This document shows positions 47,858-56,762 of a DNA stretch of 64,000 nucleotides, in pieces. Each line of letters starts with the position of its first letter. The first letter of the stretch is position 1. The notes beneath the pieces were generated by a model that was not told where the DNA came from, searched no databases, and was given only the letters and a program-made list of their open reading frames with translations. This DNA is from an uncultured Polaribacter sp. (GTDB taxonomy: Bacteria; Bacteroidota; Bacteroidia; Flavobacteriales; Flavobacteriaceae): assembly GCF_947496195.1 (NCBI RefSeq), contig NZ_CANMBY010000003.1, positions 62,001-126,000 of the forward strand, written 5' to 3'. A program made the translations under genes and the position numbers.

Positions 47858-48016
47858 TTATCTGTTTTTATCTCTTTCAAACACAACATATGTCCAAGAT
47901 TGAGAAAGTTCTACAACTCTCCATCCTTCTCTTGCATATTGATTTAATAAATCTTCAAAATTTGCATATCTATTTCTAAAACCTAATTTAGGTTGTATAA
48001 CTTTATATTCTTTCAT
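47858..48016 (-). CDS. 52-aa DUF4177-type protein
   Basis: ATG at 48016 overlaps the TGA of the preceding gene (ATGA). The product, MKEYKVIQPKLG through LLNQYAREGWRVVELS to a short FERDKNR end, fits DUF4177: an initial strand, a helix with the NxYAxxGW motif and two further strands. The function of this family is unknown. Confidence 0.8.
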   Translation of the reverse strand: MKEYKVIQPKLGFRNRYANFEDLLNQYAREGWRVVELSQSWTYVVFERDKNR

Positions 48017-48186
48017 TCTTCTTCGTTTAAGACAGTTAAACTAATAACAACACCAATTATTCCTCCAATAAGACTGCCATAAACAGTACTCATTGCTACG
48101 TTATTTGTAATAGCCCCTATAGTTGTACCTATAGAAATGCCTAAAGCAACACCAATACTAATTGCAGTTATTTGTTTATTATTCAT
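48013..48186 (-). CDS. 57-aa glycine-rich small membrane protein
   Basis: ATG at 48186, 2 bp after the SPFH stop. Two hydrophobic stretches (about 6-26 and 36-52) carry Gly spaced every three or four residues (ISIGVALGISIGTTIGAI and YGSLIGGIIGVVI), like a glycine zipper that packs or oligomerises helices in the membrane. The C-terminus is acidic (NEEE). Family not recognised; tight coupling on both sides supports that it is real. Confidence 0.72.
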   Translation of the reverse strand: MNNKQITAISIGVALGISIGTTIGAITNNVAMSTVYGSLIGGIIGVVISLTVLNEEE

Positions 48187-48188
48187 TA

Positions 48189-49049
48189 TTAATGACTTAA
48201 TGTACCAGTATTTACTACAGGTGAAGCTTCTTTATCACCACATAAAATTACTAGTAAATTGCTAACCATTGCAGCTTTACGTTCTTCATCTAGCTCAACA
48301 ATTTCTTTTTTGTTTAACTCTTCTAAAGCCATTTCTACCATTTCTACTGCTCCTTGTACAATTTTATGTCTTGCAGCTACAATAGCAGTGGCTTGCTGTC
48401 TTTTTAACATAGCAGAAGCTATTTCTTGAGCGTAAGCTAAATATCCAATTCTAGCTTCTAAAACCTCTATACCTGCAATAGCTAAGCGTTCTTCTAACTC
48501 CTTTTCTAAAGCTTCAGAAACTTCGTTAACACTAGATCGTAAAGTGATGTCTTCATCATGTCCTTCGTCTGCAAAATTATCATAAGGATACATACTTGCT
48601 AACTTTCTAACAGCAGCATCTGTTTGAACACGTACAAAGTTTTCATAATTATCTACATCAAATGCAGCTTTATAAGTATTTGTTACCCTCCAAACTAAAA
48701 TTGTAGAAATCATAACTGGGTTTCCTAACTTATCATTTACTTTTAAACGCTCACTATCAAAGTTGCTAGCTCTTAAAGATATTTTCTTTTTTGTGTAAAA
48801 AGGGTTAGCCCAATACAAGCCATTTTGCTTTATGGTACCAACATACTTACCAAACAGTAATACTACTTTAGATGTGTTTGGGTTTACTAAAATAAAACCA
48901 AACAAACCAATAAAACTTAATGCTGTAATAATAAGGTATACAGGATTCTCTTGTTGAAAGGCGATATAAATACTCCCAAAAAACAAGCCTAAAACGATAA
49001 CTAACATTAAATAACCGTTAGCGGGTTTGATAATTTTTTCTGCGTCCAT
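48189..49049 (-). CDS. SPFH/band-7 domain membrane protein
   Basis: A 286-residue protein: two N-terminal hydrophobic segments (about 12-30 and 36-53), then an SPFH/Band-7 domain (about 60-230: VVLLFGKYVGTIKQNGLYWANPF, cut here for length, and VQTDAAVRKLASMYPYD) and a helical C-terminus with GIEVLEARIGYLAYAQEIA. SPFH proteins form membrane-attached oligomeric scaffolds and often sit near proteases or hydrolases. It heads a tight minus-strand operon of six genes. Its promoter should be in the 123-bp gap shared with the divergent nuclease gene. Confidence 0.9.
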   Translation of the reverse strand: MDAEKIIKPANGYLMLVIVLGLFFGSIYIAFQQENPVYLIITALSFIGLFGFILVNPNTSKVVLLFGKYVGTIKQNGLYWANPFYTKKKISLRASNFDSERLKVNDKLGNPVMISTILVWRVTNTYKAAFDVDNYENFVRVQTDAAVRKLASMYPYDNFADEGHDEDITLRSSVNEVSEALEKELEERLAIAGIEVLEARIGYLAYAQEIASAMLKRQQATAIVAARHKIVQGAVEMVEMALEELNKKEIVELDEERKAAMVSNLLVILCGDKEASPVVNTGTLSH

Positions 49050-49172
49050 GTGTATAAATTTAGTATGATATTAAAATGATATCACAAAGATATAATATTT
49101 TTTTTTGATTTTCCAAAATAATCGCTAAATTATTTTCTATTTTTGTTGAAACTTATATTCAATTCAAAACTT

Positions 49173-49955
49173 ATGAATTTTAAATTATTCTTATTAATAC
49201 CGTTTTTTTGTTTATTAAACTCTTCTGAAGATGATGCTGTTTTTTGGGGTAAAAATGGTCATAGAGCAACAGGTAAAATTGCTGAGATGTACTTAACTAA
49301 AAAAGCAAAAAAGAAAATAGATAAGTTGTTAAAAGGACAAAGTTTGGCATTTGTATCTACGTTTGCAGACGAAATAAAATCAGACAGAACGTATAGTAAG
49401 TATTATCCATGGCATTATGTAAACATGGGCTTAGAAGAAACTTATCAAGAAGCTGAGAAAAATCCACAAGGTGATTTAGTTACAGGTATAGCTACTTGTG
49501 TTAAAGTATTAAAAGATGAAAATAGTTCAGAAGAAGATAAAGCATTTCACTTAAAACTTTTAGTACATTTTATTGGAGATTTACATCAGCCAATGCATAT
49601 AGGTAGAAAAGAAGATAAAGGTGGTAATACTATACAAGTCCAATGGTTTGGAAAAGGTACAAACTTACACAGAGTTTGGGATGAAAATATGATAGACTCT
49701 TATAAAATGAGCTATTCAGATTTAGCTGATAATGCAGAAGATTTATCTAAAAAACAAATTGAAGCTATAGAAAAAGGTACTGTTGTAGATTGGGTAAATG
49801 AAGTACATGAATTGACAAAAGAAGTGTATAAATCTGTAAAAGTAGGAGAAAATTTACGTTACAGATACTCATATTTGTATTTTAATACTGCAAGAAAACA
49901 AATACAAATTGGAGGTATACGTTTAGCAAAAGTACTGAATGATATTTTTGGTTAA
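49173..49955 (+). CDS. S1/P1-type zinc nuclease
   Basis: A 260-residue protein starting at the ATG at 49173; an in-frame TTG at 49143 is less likely because the ATG gives the signal peptide directly. Three-zinc nuclease ligands are visible: W25 and H30 in FWGKNGHRAT, FADEI, WHYVN, HFIGDLHQPMHIG and GGNTIQVQWFG. The Trp is usually the mature N-terminus, whose amine ligates zinc; here it falls just after the signal region, as expected. It degrades single-stranded nucleic acid in the periplasm or outside and may supply phosphate or nucleosides. A terminator follows. Confidence 0.92.
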   Translation: MNFKLFLLIPFFCLLNSSEDDAVFWGKNGHRATGKIAEMYLTKKAKKKIDKLLKGQSLAFVSTFADEIKSDRTYSKYYPWHYVNMGLEETYQEAEKNPQGDLVTGIATCVKVLKDENSSEEDKAFHLKLLVHFIGDLHQPMHIGRKEDKGGNTIQVQWFGKGTNLHRVWDENMIDSYKMSYSDLADNAEDLSKKQIEAIEKGTVVDWVNEVHELTKEVYKSVKVGENLRYRYSYLYFNTARKQIQIGGIRLAKVLNDIFG

Positions 49956-49976
49956 TTACTTGTAAAACAAATTAAT

Positions 49977-50009
49977 AAAAAGCCTTATGTTCTTGCATGA
50001 GGCTTTTTT
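49977..50009 (+). terminator. Intrinsic terminator after S1/P1 nuclease
   Basis: A stem of 13 pairs including one G-T pair (49977-49989 with 49996-50008), 6-base loop TTCTTG, T run at the 3' side. Confidence 0.88.
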
Positions 50010-50066
50010 AGTTAAGAATGCGTTAAATATTTATAACGCATCTTTAAAATAATTACTTTTAACATT

Positions 50067-50591
50067 ATGATTAGAAAGTCGATATTTTTATTAGTATTCT
50101 TGGCAATTACTTTTTCTTGTAAAAAAGAAAAAGCTAAAACAGAAATTTCAGAAAAAAAACATTCTAAAATTGAAGTCACTTCTTTAGATTATAATCAACT
50201 AAAACCTTATTTAGAAAGGAAAGATGATAAAACCTACGTAGTTAATTTTTGGGCAACTTGGTGTGCGCCATGTGTAAAAGAATTGCCTTATTTTGAGAAA
50301 ATAAATAAAGCATATGCAAATCAAAATGTAGAAGTTTTGTTAGTAAGTTTAGATTTTCCAAAACAAGTAGATAAAAAATTGATTCCGTTTATTAAAAAAA
50401 GAAACTTACAGTCTGAAGTGGTTTTATTAGATGATACTAACGAAAATGTTTGGATACCTGCAATAAATGAAAATTGGAGTGGTGCTTTACCAGCAACTTT
50501 AATCTATAATAAAAATAATAGAAAGTTTTATGAGCAATCGTTTACTTATGAAGCTTTAGAAAATGAACTAAAAACTTTTTTAAATCCGTAA
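50067..50591 (+). CDS. TlpA-like thioredoxin-fold lipoprotein
   Basis: A 174-residue lipoprotein (TFSC, C18). After a Lys/Glu-rich linker, the thioredoxin fold carries the redox pair C66/C69 in FWATWCAPCVKELP and the cis-Pro region ALPATLIYN. TlpA/ResA-type proteins reduce periplasmic disulfides, for example in cytochrome maturation or stress defence. It stands 3 bp ahead of a second thioredoxin-fold gene, suggesting a functional pair. Confidence 0.9.
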   Translation: MIRKSIFLLVFLAITFSCKKEKAKTEISEKKHSKIEVTSLDYNQLKPYLERKDDKTYVVNFWATWCAPCVKELPYFEKINKAYANQNVEVLLVSLDFPKQVDKKLIPFIKKRNLQSEVVLLDDTNENVWIPAINENWSGALPATLIYNKNNRKFYEQSFTYEALENELKTFLNP

Positions 50592-50594
50592 ATT

Positions 50595-51206
50595 ATGAAA
50601 ACAATTAAATCAACTTTGCTTTTGGCAGTTATTGCAATAATTACATTAGCATTTACAGTAAAGACAGATAAAGGTTATAAAGTAGGAGATACTATAGAAG
50701 ATTTTTCACTTAAAAATGTAGATGGAGATAAAATTTCTTTAAAAGATTATGATGATGCAAAAGGTTTTATCATTATTTTCACTTGCAATACTTGTCCTTA
50801 TTCTGTTGCAAATGAAGACAGAATTATTGCATTACAAGATAAATATGAAGAATTAGGATATCCTGTAATTGCAATAAACCCAAATGATCCAAAAGCACAA
50901 CCTGGAGATAGTTTTGAAAAAATGAAGGTTAGAGCAGAAGAAAAAGGGTTTAATTTTCCTTATTTATTTGATGAAGGACAAAAAGTGTTTCCAAAATTCG
51001 GCGCTTCTAAAACGCCACATGTTTATATTGTGAGTAAACCAGAAATGAAAGTAGAGTATATTGGTGCTATAGATGATAGTTCTAGAGATGCAAGTGCTGT
51101 AAAAGTAAAATATGTAGAAACTGTTGTTGATGAATTATTAGCTGGTAAAACACCTTCTATTACAGAAACTAGAGCTATAGGCTGTTCTATTAAAACAGTA
51201 AAATAA
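50595..51206 (+). CDS. AhpC/TSA-type redoxin, secreted
   Basis: A 203-residue protein with an N-terminal signal or anchor helix (about 5-21). The peroxiredoxin-like fold (VGDTIEDFSLKNVDG) carries C64/C67 in FTCNTCPYS and a C-terminal third cysteine in IGCSIK. The CNTCPYS form is typical of redoxin-family proteins that follow TlpA-like genes in Bacteroidota. Peroxidase or thiol-transfer activity is inferred. It is co-transcribed with the TlpA-like lipoprotein upstream. Confidence 0.87.
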   Translation: MKTIKSTLLLAVIAIITLAFTVKTDKGYKVGDTIEDFSLKNVDGDKISLKDYDDAKGFIIIFTCNTCPYSVANEDRIIALQDKYEELGYPVIAINPNDPKAQPGDSFEKMKVRAEEKGFNFPYLFDEGQKVFPKFGASKTPHVYIVSKPEMKVEYIGAIDDSSRDASAVKVKYVETVVDELLAGKTPSITETRAIGCSIKTVK

Positions 51207-51226
51207 TCTGTTATAAATTTTTAAAA

Positions 51227-51266
51227 ATAATAAAACCTCAAGAAGTAATTCTTGAGGTTTTATTAT
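51227..51266. terminator. Bidirectional terminator between redoxin and meaB
   Basis: Perfect 18-bp stem (51227-51244 with 51249-51266), 4-base loop GTAA, A-rich on one arm and T-rich on the other. It lies 21 bp past the + strand redoxin stop and 82 bp past the minus-strand meaB stop, so it can serve both. Confidence 0.88.
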
Positions 51267-51347
51267 TGTGTTTTGTATTAATTTAATTTATGATTTAGTT
51301 TACTAAATTGTAATTAGGAATTTTAATTTAAACTAAATAATTCTAAA

Positions 51348-52415
51348 TTAAATATTCAACAATCGTTTTGCAGCGTTAAAAGGAGTGGTTTTTTGTTTTT
51401 CTAGTTCAGAGATTTCTTTTTCTAAGGCTTTTTTAATTTTAGGATTATTGTAAAAATTAGCTTTTAATTCTTGTTCTATTGTAGAGAGTAACCAAAATTT
51501 ATTTTGCTCATTTCTTTTATTGGTAAAGAAATTATTTTCTTTTGTTAGCTGTAAATATTCTTGTATCATAGCATACACTTTATCTATTCCAAGATTATTT
51601 AAAGCGCTTGCTGTAAGCACTTTAGGTTGCCAATTACTTTCTTTTAACGGGTATAAATGTAAAGCTCTATTAAACTCTACTTTAGCTATTTGTGCATTTT
51701 TTTCATTTCCACTATCAGCTTTATTTATAACAATAGCATCTGCCATTTCTATAATACCACGCTTTATACCTTGTAATTCATCACCTGCACCAGAAAGTTT
51801 TAGCAACAAAAAGAAATCTACCATAGAATGTACTAAGGTTTCAGATTGCCCAACTCCAACAGTTTCTATTAAAATAGTATCAAAACCTGCAGCTTCACAT
51901 AAAATAATACTCTCTCGTGTTTTTTGAGCAACTCCACCTAAAGAATTTCCAGAAGCAGAAGGTCTAATAAACGCATTTGGGTCTGTAACCAATTGTTCCA
52001 TTCTAGTTTTATCACCTAAAATAGCTCCTTTATTTACAGAGCTACTTGGGTCTACAGCTAGCACAGCTACTTTTTTACCTAAACTTGTTAAGTGTTTACC
52101 AAAAGCTTCTATAAAAGTACTTTTACCAACACCTGGTACACCAGTAATACCAATTCTAACTGAGTTATTTGCATAAGGTAAACAACTTTCTAAAATTAGA
52201 TTTGCTTTTTCTTGATGTTTAGCATTTGTACTCTCTACCAAAGTTATGGCTTTGCTTAAAAAAGGAATGTTACCTTCTAAAATATGAGTTACAAATTCTT
52301 CTACAGAATTATGTTTAGCTCTGTTTTTTTTAATTTTTTCTGCACTTAATTTATTGGTAGTTTCTGGTTGTGAAACTCCTTGTTTTTCTTGTAAAGCAGA
52401 AGATTTTTTTATCAT
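51348..52415 (-). CDS. meaB: Methylmalonyl-CoA mutase-associated GTPase MeaB (ArgK family)
   Basis: A 355-residue G3E-family P-loop GTPase. Walker A is G92-T100 (GVPGVGKST), followed by VLAVDPSSSVNKGAILGDKT, the switch region ETVGVGQSE and the base-recognition motif NKAD. MeaB protects and loads adenosylcobalamin onto methylmalonyl-CoA mutase in propionate metabolism. The mutase genes are not in this window. It is divergent from the ECF sigma operon with 92 bp between starts. Confidence 0.95.
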   Translation of the reverse strand: MIKKSSALQEKQGVSQPETTNKLSAEKIKKNRAKHNSVEEFVTHILEGNIPFLSKAITLVESTNAKHQEKANLILESCLPYANNSVRIGITGVPGVGKSTFIEAFGKHLTSLGKKVAVLAVDPSSSVNKGAILGDKTRMEQLVTDPNAFIRPSASGNSLGGVAQKTRESIILCEAAGFDTILIETVGVGQSETLVHSMVDFFLLLKLSGAGDELQGIKRGIIEMADAIVINKADSGNEKNAQIAKVEFNRALHLYPLKESNWQPKVLTASALNNLGIDKVYAMIQEYLQLTKENNFFTNKRNEQNKFWLLSTIEQELKANFYNNPKIKKALEKEISELEKQKTTPFNAAKRLLNI

Positions 52416-52461
52416 TGTTACTGGTAATTATGTAAATTTAGAAATAAAATTTCACTCATTT

Positions 52462-52487
52462 TGCAACACAGCAAAAAATGTATCGTC
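52462..52487 (+). promoter_or_regulatory. Candidate ECF-type promoter of the sigma factor operon
   Basis: TGCAACA (52462-52468) and CGTC (52484-52487) are spaced as AAC-N16-CGTC, the form recognised by many ECF sigma factors. It lies 20 bp ahead of the sigma start, consistent with autoregulation. Pattern match only. Confidence 0.45.
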
Positions 52488-52507
52488 TTTAAGACAAGAA
52501 ATCATTA

Positions 52508-53065
52508 ATGAAACCAACTAAACAAATACATCAACAACTCATTGATTTATGCAAAAAGAATGATGCAAAGGCTCAAATGCAATTGTATAAATTGTATTGT
52601 AATGCAATGTTGATTGTGGCTCATAGATATGTTAAAGATCGGTTTATAGCAGAAGACATCATGCAAGATGCATTTATTAAGGCGTTTAGAAAAATAGAAA
52701 GTTATAAAAATGAAGTGCCTTTTGGTGCTTGGTTAAAAAGAATAGTTATTAACCAAAGTATAGATCATTTAAAGAAAAATAAATTAGAATTGGTTTCTAT
52801 TAATGAAGAAGTTTATAAAAAAGAAGACGAACAAGATTGGCAGGTAGAATGCACAATATCAGTAGAAGGTATTGTAAATATGATAAAATCACTTAAAGAA
52901 AAATATAGATTGGTATTGTCTTTATATTTATTAGAGGGCTATGATCATAAAGAAATTGCTCAAGTACTAAATATTACAGAAAACACCTCAAGAACCCATT
53001 TATTAAGAGGAAAAAGAATATTAAAAGAACAACTTAAAAACACGAGTTATGCAGAGGGATATTAA
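52508..53065 (+). CDS. ECF-family RNA polymerase sigma-70 factor
   Basis: A 185-residue protein with region 2 (about 25-95: DRFIAEDIMQDAFIKAFRKI) and region 4 (about 125-175: LSLYLLEGYDHKEIAQVLNI, then ENTSRTHLLRGKR) and no region 1 or 3, as in ECF sigma factors. Its last 17 bp overlap the next gene, which encodes a single-pass membrane protein in the position of an anti-sigma factor. It probably answers an envelope signal. Confidence 0.93.
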   Translation: MKPTKQIHQQLIDLCKKNDAKAQMQLYKLYCNAMLIVAHRYVKDRFIAEDIMQDAFIKAFRKIESYKNEVPFGAWLKRIVINQSIDHLKKNKLELVSINEEVYKKEDEQDWQVECTISVEGIVNMIKSLKEKYRLVLSLYLLEGYDHKEIAQVLNITENTSRTHLLRGKRILKEQLKNTSYAEGY

Positions 53066-53609
53066 AAAAGAACTAGAAAGTTATCAAGAAGAAAAAGTAG
53101 TTTTATCTGCAAATCATGAAATTAAATTTCAAGATAAATTATTTACTGAATTACATCAAGAAAAACCAAAGAAAAATACATTTAATTGGTTGTCTATTGC
53201 AGCTTCTGTTATTTTATTGGTAAGTATTGGTTTGCACTTTTATACTAACAGTAACATAGAAGAAGATCCAAAAATTGAAACTAAAGAAATTACTCTAGGT
53301 ACTATTTCTCCTGAATTTAATACCATAGAAACCTATTATATAAATAGTATTAATCTAGAAATTAGTCAGTTAGATTTATCTGATGAAAATAAAGATTTGG
53401 TAGATGGTTATTTATTAAAAATAGCAGAATTAACAAAAGAATATAAATCGTTAACTAAAGAGCTCAATACAAAAGGAGTTAACGATGCTACTATAGATGC
53501 ATTGATCCGTAATTTACAATTACGCTTACAGCTGTTACAACGTTTGAAAAAACAATTAAAACAACTTAAAAATTTAAACACAAAACAAAATGAAACACAA
53601 ATCATATAA
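53049..53609 (+). CDS. Putative membrane anti-sigma factor
   Basis: A 186-residue protein: an N-terminal cytosolic segment of about 50 residues, one transmembrane helix (about 53-72: WLSIAASVILLVSIGLHF) and a periplasmic coiled coil (about 105-180) with many Leu and Gln. No zinc-binding ZAS motif is present. The topology and the overlaps with the sigma gene (17 bp) and the next gene (20 bp) support an anti-sigma role. Family not recognised. Confidence 0.65.
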   Translation: MQRDIKKELESYQEEKVVLSANHEIKFQDKLFTELHQEKPKKNTFNWLSIAASVILLVSIGLHFYTNSNIEEDPKIETKEITLGTISPEFNTIETYYINSINLEISQLDLSDENKDLVDGYLLKIAELTKEYKSLTKELNTKGVNDATIDALIRNLQLRLQLLQRLKKQLKQLKNLNTKQNETQII

Positions 53610-54939
53610 ACACATCATCACTTTACTAGCAATTTGTTGTATATCAACAACATTTGCACAAAAGTTCGATAAAAAGTTTACAGAAACTTTTAAAACAAAT
53701 AAAGATGTAGAAATAGCTATAAATGCTTCTTACACAGATATTAATGTTACTACTTGGGATAAAAATGAAGTACAAGTTAATGCTTATATAGAAGTTGAAG
53801 GTATTTCTAAAAAAGAAGCCGAAAAATATTTTAAAAATTGGAATTTTGAAGCATTAGGGAACAGTAAAAAAGTACAAATTACTTCTAAAGGAAATAATAG
53901 TTTTAGCTTTAAAAATGACTTTGTTTTCTTTGATAATATGGATTTTGATATCAATATTCCAGAAATAGATTTTGCTGATATAGAAACTATAGTTATCCCA
54001 GAAATGAACTTTGATTTTAACTTCGATAATATATTAGAGGACATAGAAGATATAGACAAAACCATGGGTAAAAATGGTAAATATGAATTTAGATGGAAAG
54101 ACGATGAAAATGACATCGAAATAAACTCTAAAGAAGAATGGGAAGCTTTTAAGAAAACTAAAAAATATAAAGAGCTTAAAGAGCGAATGAAAATTGACAA
54201 AGAAAAAGTTAGAATAGAGTTTGCAAAGTCTAAAGAAAAAATGAAACAGGCTTTTGAAAAATCTAAGAAAGTAAAAATTGATAAAGAAAAAATTAAAAAA
54301 GAATTAGCAAAAGCGAAAGAAGTATTAAAAACTATGAAACTTGGTTTTAATACAGAGGATAATGATATTATAATTAATGGTAAAAAAGTAAAGATTAAAA
54401 AGCGTATAGAAATTAAAGTTCCTAAAGCAGCTACTTTCGATTTAAATACACGTCATTGTAAAGTAAAACTACCTAATACAGTTGCATTTGGCAATGTAAA
54501 GTATGGTACTTTTGATGCTAACAATTTGTTAGGAGGTAAGCTAACAGTAGATTATTCTCCAGTTTCTATTAACGATTTAAATGCTTGTACACTATTCTTA
54601 AACAATGTAACTGATGCTAAAATAGCATCAGTTACAAATACCAATTTGTCTAATAATTCTTCTGGTGTAAAAATTATAAGAATTAATGAAAATGTTAATG
54701 TAACAGACAAGTTTGGAGAATTGGTAATAGAAAGTTTTAATCCAAATTTTGGTGAGTTTATATTAAATTTAAGTAATTCTAATGCCATTTTAAATTTAGG
54801 AAAAGTAGCTTCTAAGTTTAAATACAGTGTTAATAGAGTAAAGTTAGATAATAAAAGAGCTGCTTTTGGTAAAGAAAACAAAGCATCAAACAATATCATT
54901 CATGTTAAAGGTGATTATAGCAGTATTGTTATAAAATAA
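53590..54939 (+). CDS. DUF4097-type secreted beta-repeat protein with charged helical insert
   Basis: A 449-residue protein with a signal peptide (ends TTFAQ). Residues about 35-110 (VEIAINASYTDINVTTWDKN) and about 265-449 (TFDLNTRHCKVKLP, GKLTVDYSPVSIND) form the right-handed beta repeats of the DUF4097 adhesin-like family. Between them lie an Asp/Ile-rich stretch (about 115-160) and a long Lys/Glu helix (about 185-250) that interrupt the fold. It overlaps the putative anti-sigma gene by 20 bp, so the sigma/anti-sigma pair and this envelope protein form one coupled unit. Role unknown; a surface or periplasmic sensor or effector of the ECF system is inferred. Confidence 0.75.
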   Translation: MKHKSYKHIITLLAICCISTTFAQKFDKKFTETFKTNKDVEIAINASYTDINVTTWDKNEVQVNAYIEVEGISKKEAEKYFKNWNFEALGNSKKVQITSKGNNSFSFKNDFVFFDNMDFDINIPEIDFADIETIVIPEMNFDFNFDNILEDIEDIDKTMGKNGKYEFRWKDDENDIEINSKEEWEAFKKTKKYKELKERMKIDKEKVRIEFAKSKEKMKQAFEKSKKVKIDKEKIKKELAKAKEVLKTMKLGFNTEDNDIIINGKKVKIKKRIEIKVPKAATFDLNTRHCKVKLPNTVAFGNVKYGTFDANNLLGGKLTVDYSPVSINDLNACTLFLNNVTDAKIASVTNTNLSNNSSGVKIIRINENVNVTDKFGELVIESFNPNFGEFILNLSNSNAILNLGKVASKFKYSVNRVKLDNKRAAFGKENKASNNIIHVKGDYSSIVIK

Positions 54940-55033
54940 CGTCTTTATTATTTTAGTAAACTTCTCACAATTTCCATTTCTCTATTCTCTATAAAGTGCC
55001 TATCTTTAGCGTCTGTAAATAGTCACTTTTTTA

Positions 55034-56512
55034 ATGGAACTCTACAAAGAAAATCAACTTAAAATTTACAATTCATTAACCAAAGAAAAAGAGGTTTTTA
55101 AACCTTTAACTGAGGGTTATGTAGGTATGTATGTCTGTGGACCTACAGTATATAGTAATGCACATTTAGGAAACGTAAGAACATTTATGTTTTTTGATGT
55201 TGTATATAGATACCTTTTACATTTAGGATATAAAGTACGTTATGTACGTAATATTACAGATGCTGGTCATTTAGAAAATGATGCAGATGAAGGGGAAGAT
55301 AGAATTTCTAAAAAAGCACGTTTAGAAGAAATTGAACCTATGGAAGTGGTTCAAAAATACACTGTAGATTTTCATAACGTTTTAAAAAACTACAATTTTT
55401 TACCTCCAAGTATAGAGCCTACAGCTACAGGTCATATAGTTGAGCAAATAGAAATGATTAAAGAAATCATAGATAAAGGGTTTGCTTACGAAGTAAATGG
55501 GTCTGTGTATTTTGATGTTTTGGCTTATAATGAAAAGGAGAATTACGGAATTCTTTCTGGTAGAAAAGTAGAAGATCTAATTCATAATACACGTGCATTA
55601 GATGGACAGACAGATAAGAAAAATCCACAAGATTTTGCCCTTTGGAAAAAAGCAGACGAACGTCATATTATGCGTTGGCCTTCACCTTGGTCAGATGGTT
55701 TTCCTGGTTGGCATTTAGAATGTTCTGTAATGAGTACTAAGTATTTAGGAGAACAGTTTGATATTCATGGAGGAGGTATGGATTTAAAATTCCCACATCA
55801 TGAGTGTGAAATTGCACAATCTCAAACATGTTCTGGTATTAAGCCTGTAAACTATTGGATGCATACAAATATGCTACTTTTAAATAGTCAAAAAATGGCT
55901 AAATCTACAGGTAATTTTATCTTACCTAATCAAATATTAAGTGGCGAAAATGACATTTTACCAAAAGCATTTTCTGCTTCTGTGGTTCGTTTCTTTAATA
56001 TGCAAGCCAATTATAGAAGTATCTTAGATTTTTCTGGTGAAGCATTAGAAGCTTCAGAAAAAGGGCATGCTAAATTAATGGATGCTGTAGCTTTTTTAGA
56101 TAAGATTTCAGCAGGTAACACATCAACTTTTGATGTACAACAATGGAAAAATGATTGTTATGCAGCTATGAATGATGATTTTAATACGCCTATTTTAATA
56201 TCACATTTATTTGAAGCTGTTAAAGTCATTAATCAGATAAAAGAAAATAAAGCATCTTTAACAAACGAAGATTTAGTCGAATTTAAAGCTACACTTAATG
56301 CTTTTGTTTTTGATGTTTTAGGTTTAATGCACGATCTAAATAGTAACAATTCAGAGAAAATTGAAGGCGTTGTAGAGCTGTTAATTAAACTAAGAAAAGA
56401 GGCAAGAGAAAATAAAGATTGGGCATTATCAGATCAAATTAGAGATGAATTGCTTTCTCTTGGTATTCAGCTAAAAGATGGTAGAGAGGGTACAACTTTT
56501 TCAATTAACTAA
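55034..56512 (+). CDS. cysS: Cysteinyl-tRNA synthetase
   Basis: A 492-residue class I aminoacyl-tRNA synthetase. The HIGH-type motif is H44-N47 (NAHLGN) and the KMSKS motif is K287-S291 (KMAKS). Zinc ligands are visible at C35 (VCGPT), in LECSVMST and in HHECEIAQ, with the cysteine-specific [12 protein letters not shown] between. The C-terminal anticodon-binding region ends near REGTTFSI. It charges tRNA-Cys. It heads a tight run with yidD and lgt. Confidence 0.97.
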   Translation: MELYKENQLKIYNSLTKEKEVFKPLTEGYVGMYVCGPTVYSNAHLGNVRTFMFFDVVYRYLLHLGYKVRYVRNITDAGHLENDADEGEDRISKKARLEEIEPMEVVQKYTVDFHNVLKNYNFLPPSIEPTATGHIVEQIEMIKEIIDKGFAYEVNGSVYFDVLAYNEKENYGILSGRKVEDLIHNTRALDGQTDKKNPQDFALWKKADERHIMRWPSPWSDGFPGWHLECSVMSTKYLGEQFDIHGGGMDLKFPHHECEIAQSQTCSGIKPVNYWMHTNMLLLNSQKMAKSTGNFILPNQILSGENDILPKAFSASVVRFFNMQANYRSILDFSGEALEASEKGHAKLMDAVAFLDKISAGNTSTFDVQQWKNDCYAAMNDDFNTPILISHLFEAVKVINQIKENKASLTNEDLVEFKATLNAFVFDVLGLMHDLNSNNSEKIEGVVELLIKLRKEARENKDWALSDQIRDELLSLGIQLKDGREGTTFSIN

Positions 56513-56513
56513 A

Positions 56514-56762
56514 TTGAAAAAAATACTTTCATATCCATTTATCTTACTAGTTCGTTTTTATCAAACAGCAATATCACCATTTACGCCAGCTACTTGTAGA
56601 TATAAACCAACTTGCTCACATTATACCATAGAAGCTTTACAAAAGCATGGGCTATTTTCTGGAGGTTGGTTATCTTTGAAACGAATTTTTAGTTGTCATC
56701 CTTGGGGAGGTTCAGGTTATGACCCTGTACCAGATAAATTATTAAATAAAAAAAATAAATGA
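56514..56762 (+). CDS. yidD: Membrane protein insertion efficiency factor YidD
   Basis: I place the start at TTG 56514, 2 bp after the cysS stop, giving [17 protein letters not shown] and 82 residues, the family's usual beginning and size. An ATG at 56478 in the same frame would add 12 residues and overlap cysS. The YidD core [16 protein letters not shown] and three conserved cysteines (TCRY, TCSHY and [14 protein letters not shown]) are present. It helps YidC insert proteins into the inner membrane. Its end overlaps lgt by 4 bp. Confidence 0.92.
   Translation: MKKILSYPFILLVRFYQTAISPFTPATCRYKPTCSHYTIEALQKHGLFSGGWLSLKRIFSCHPWGGSGYDPVPDKLLNKKNK

Noticed and set aside
47632..47979. 115-codon + strand frame
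   Set aside because: Antisense to three tightly coupled minus-strand genes, each better supported.
53784..54200. 138-codon open frame on the minus strand
   Set aside because: It lies wholly inside the DUF4097 gene, its composition mirrors the Lys/Glu and Phe-rich coding strand, and the encoded Ser/Leu/Phe-rich chain has no recognisable domain.
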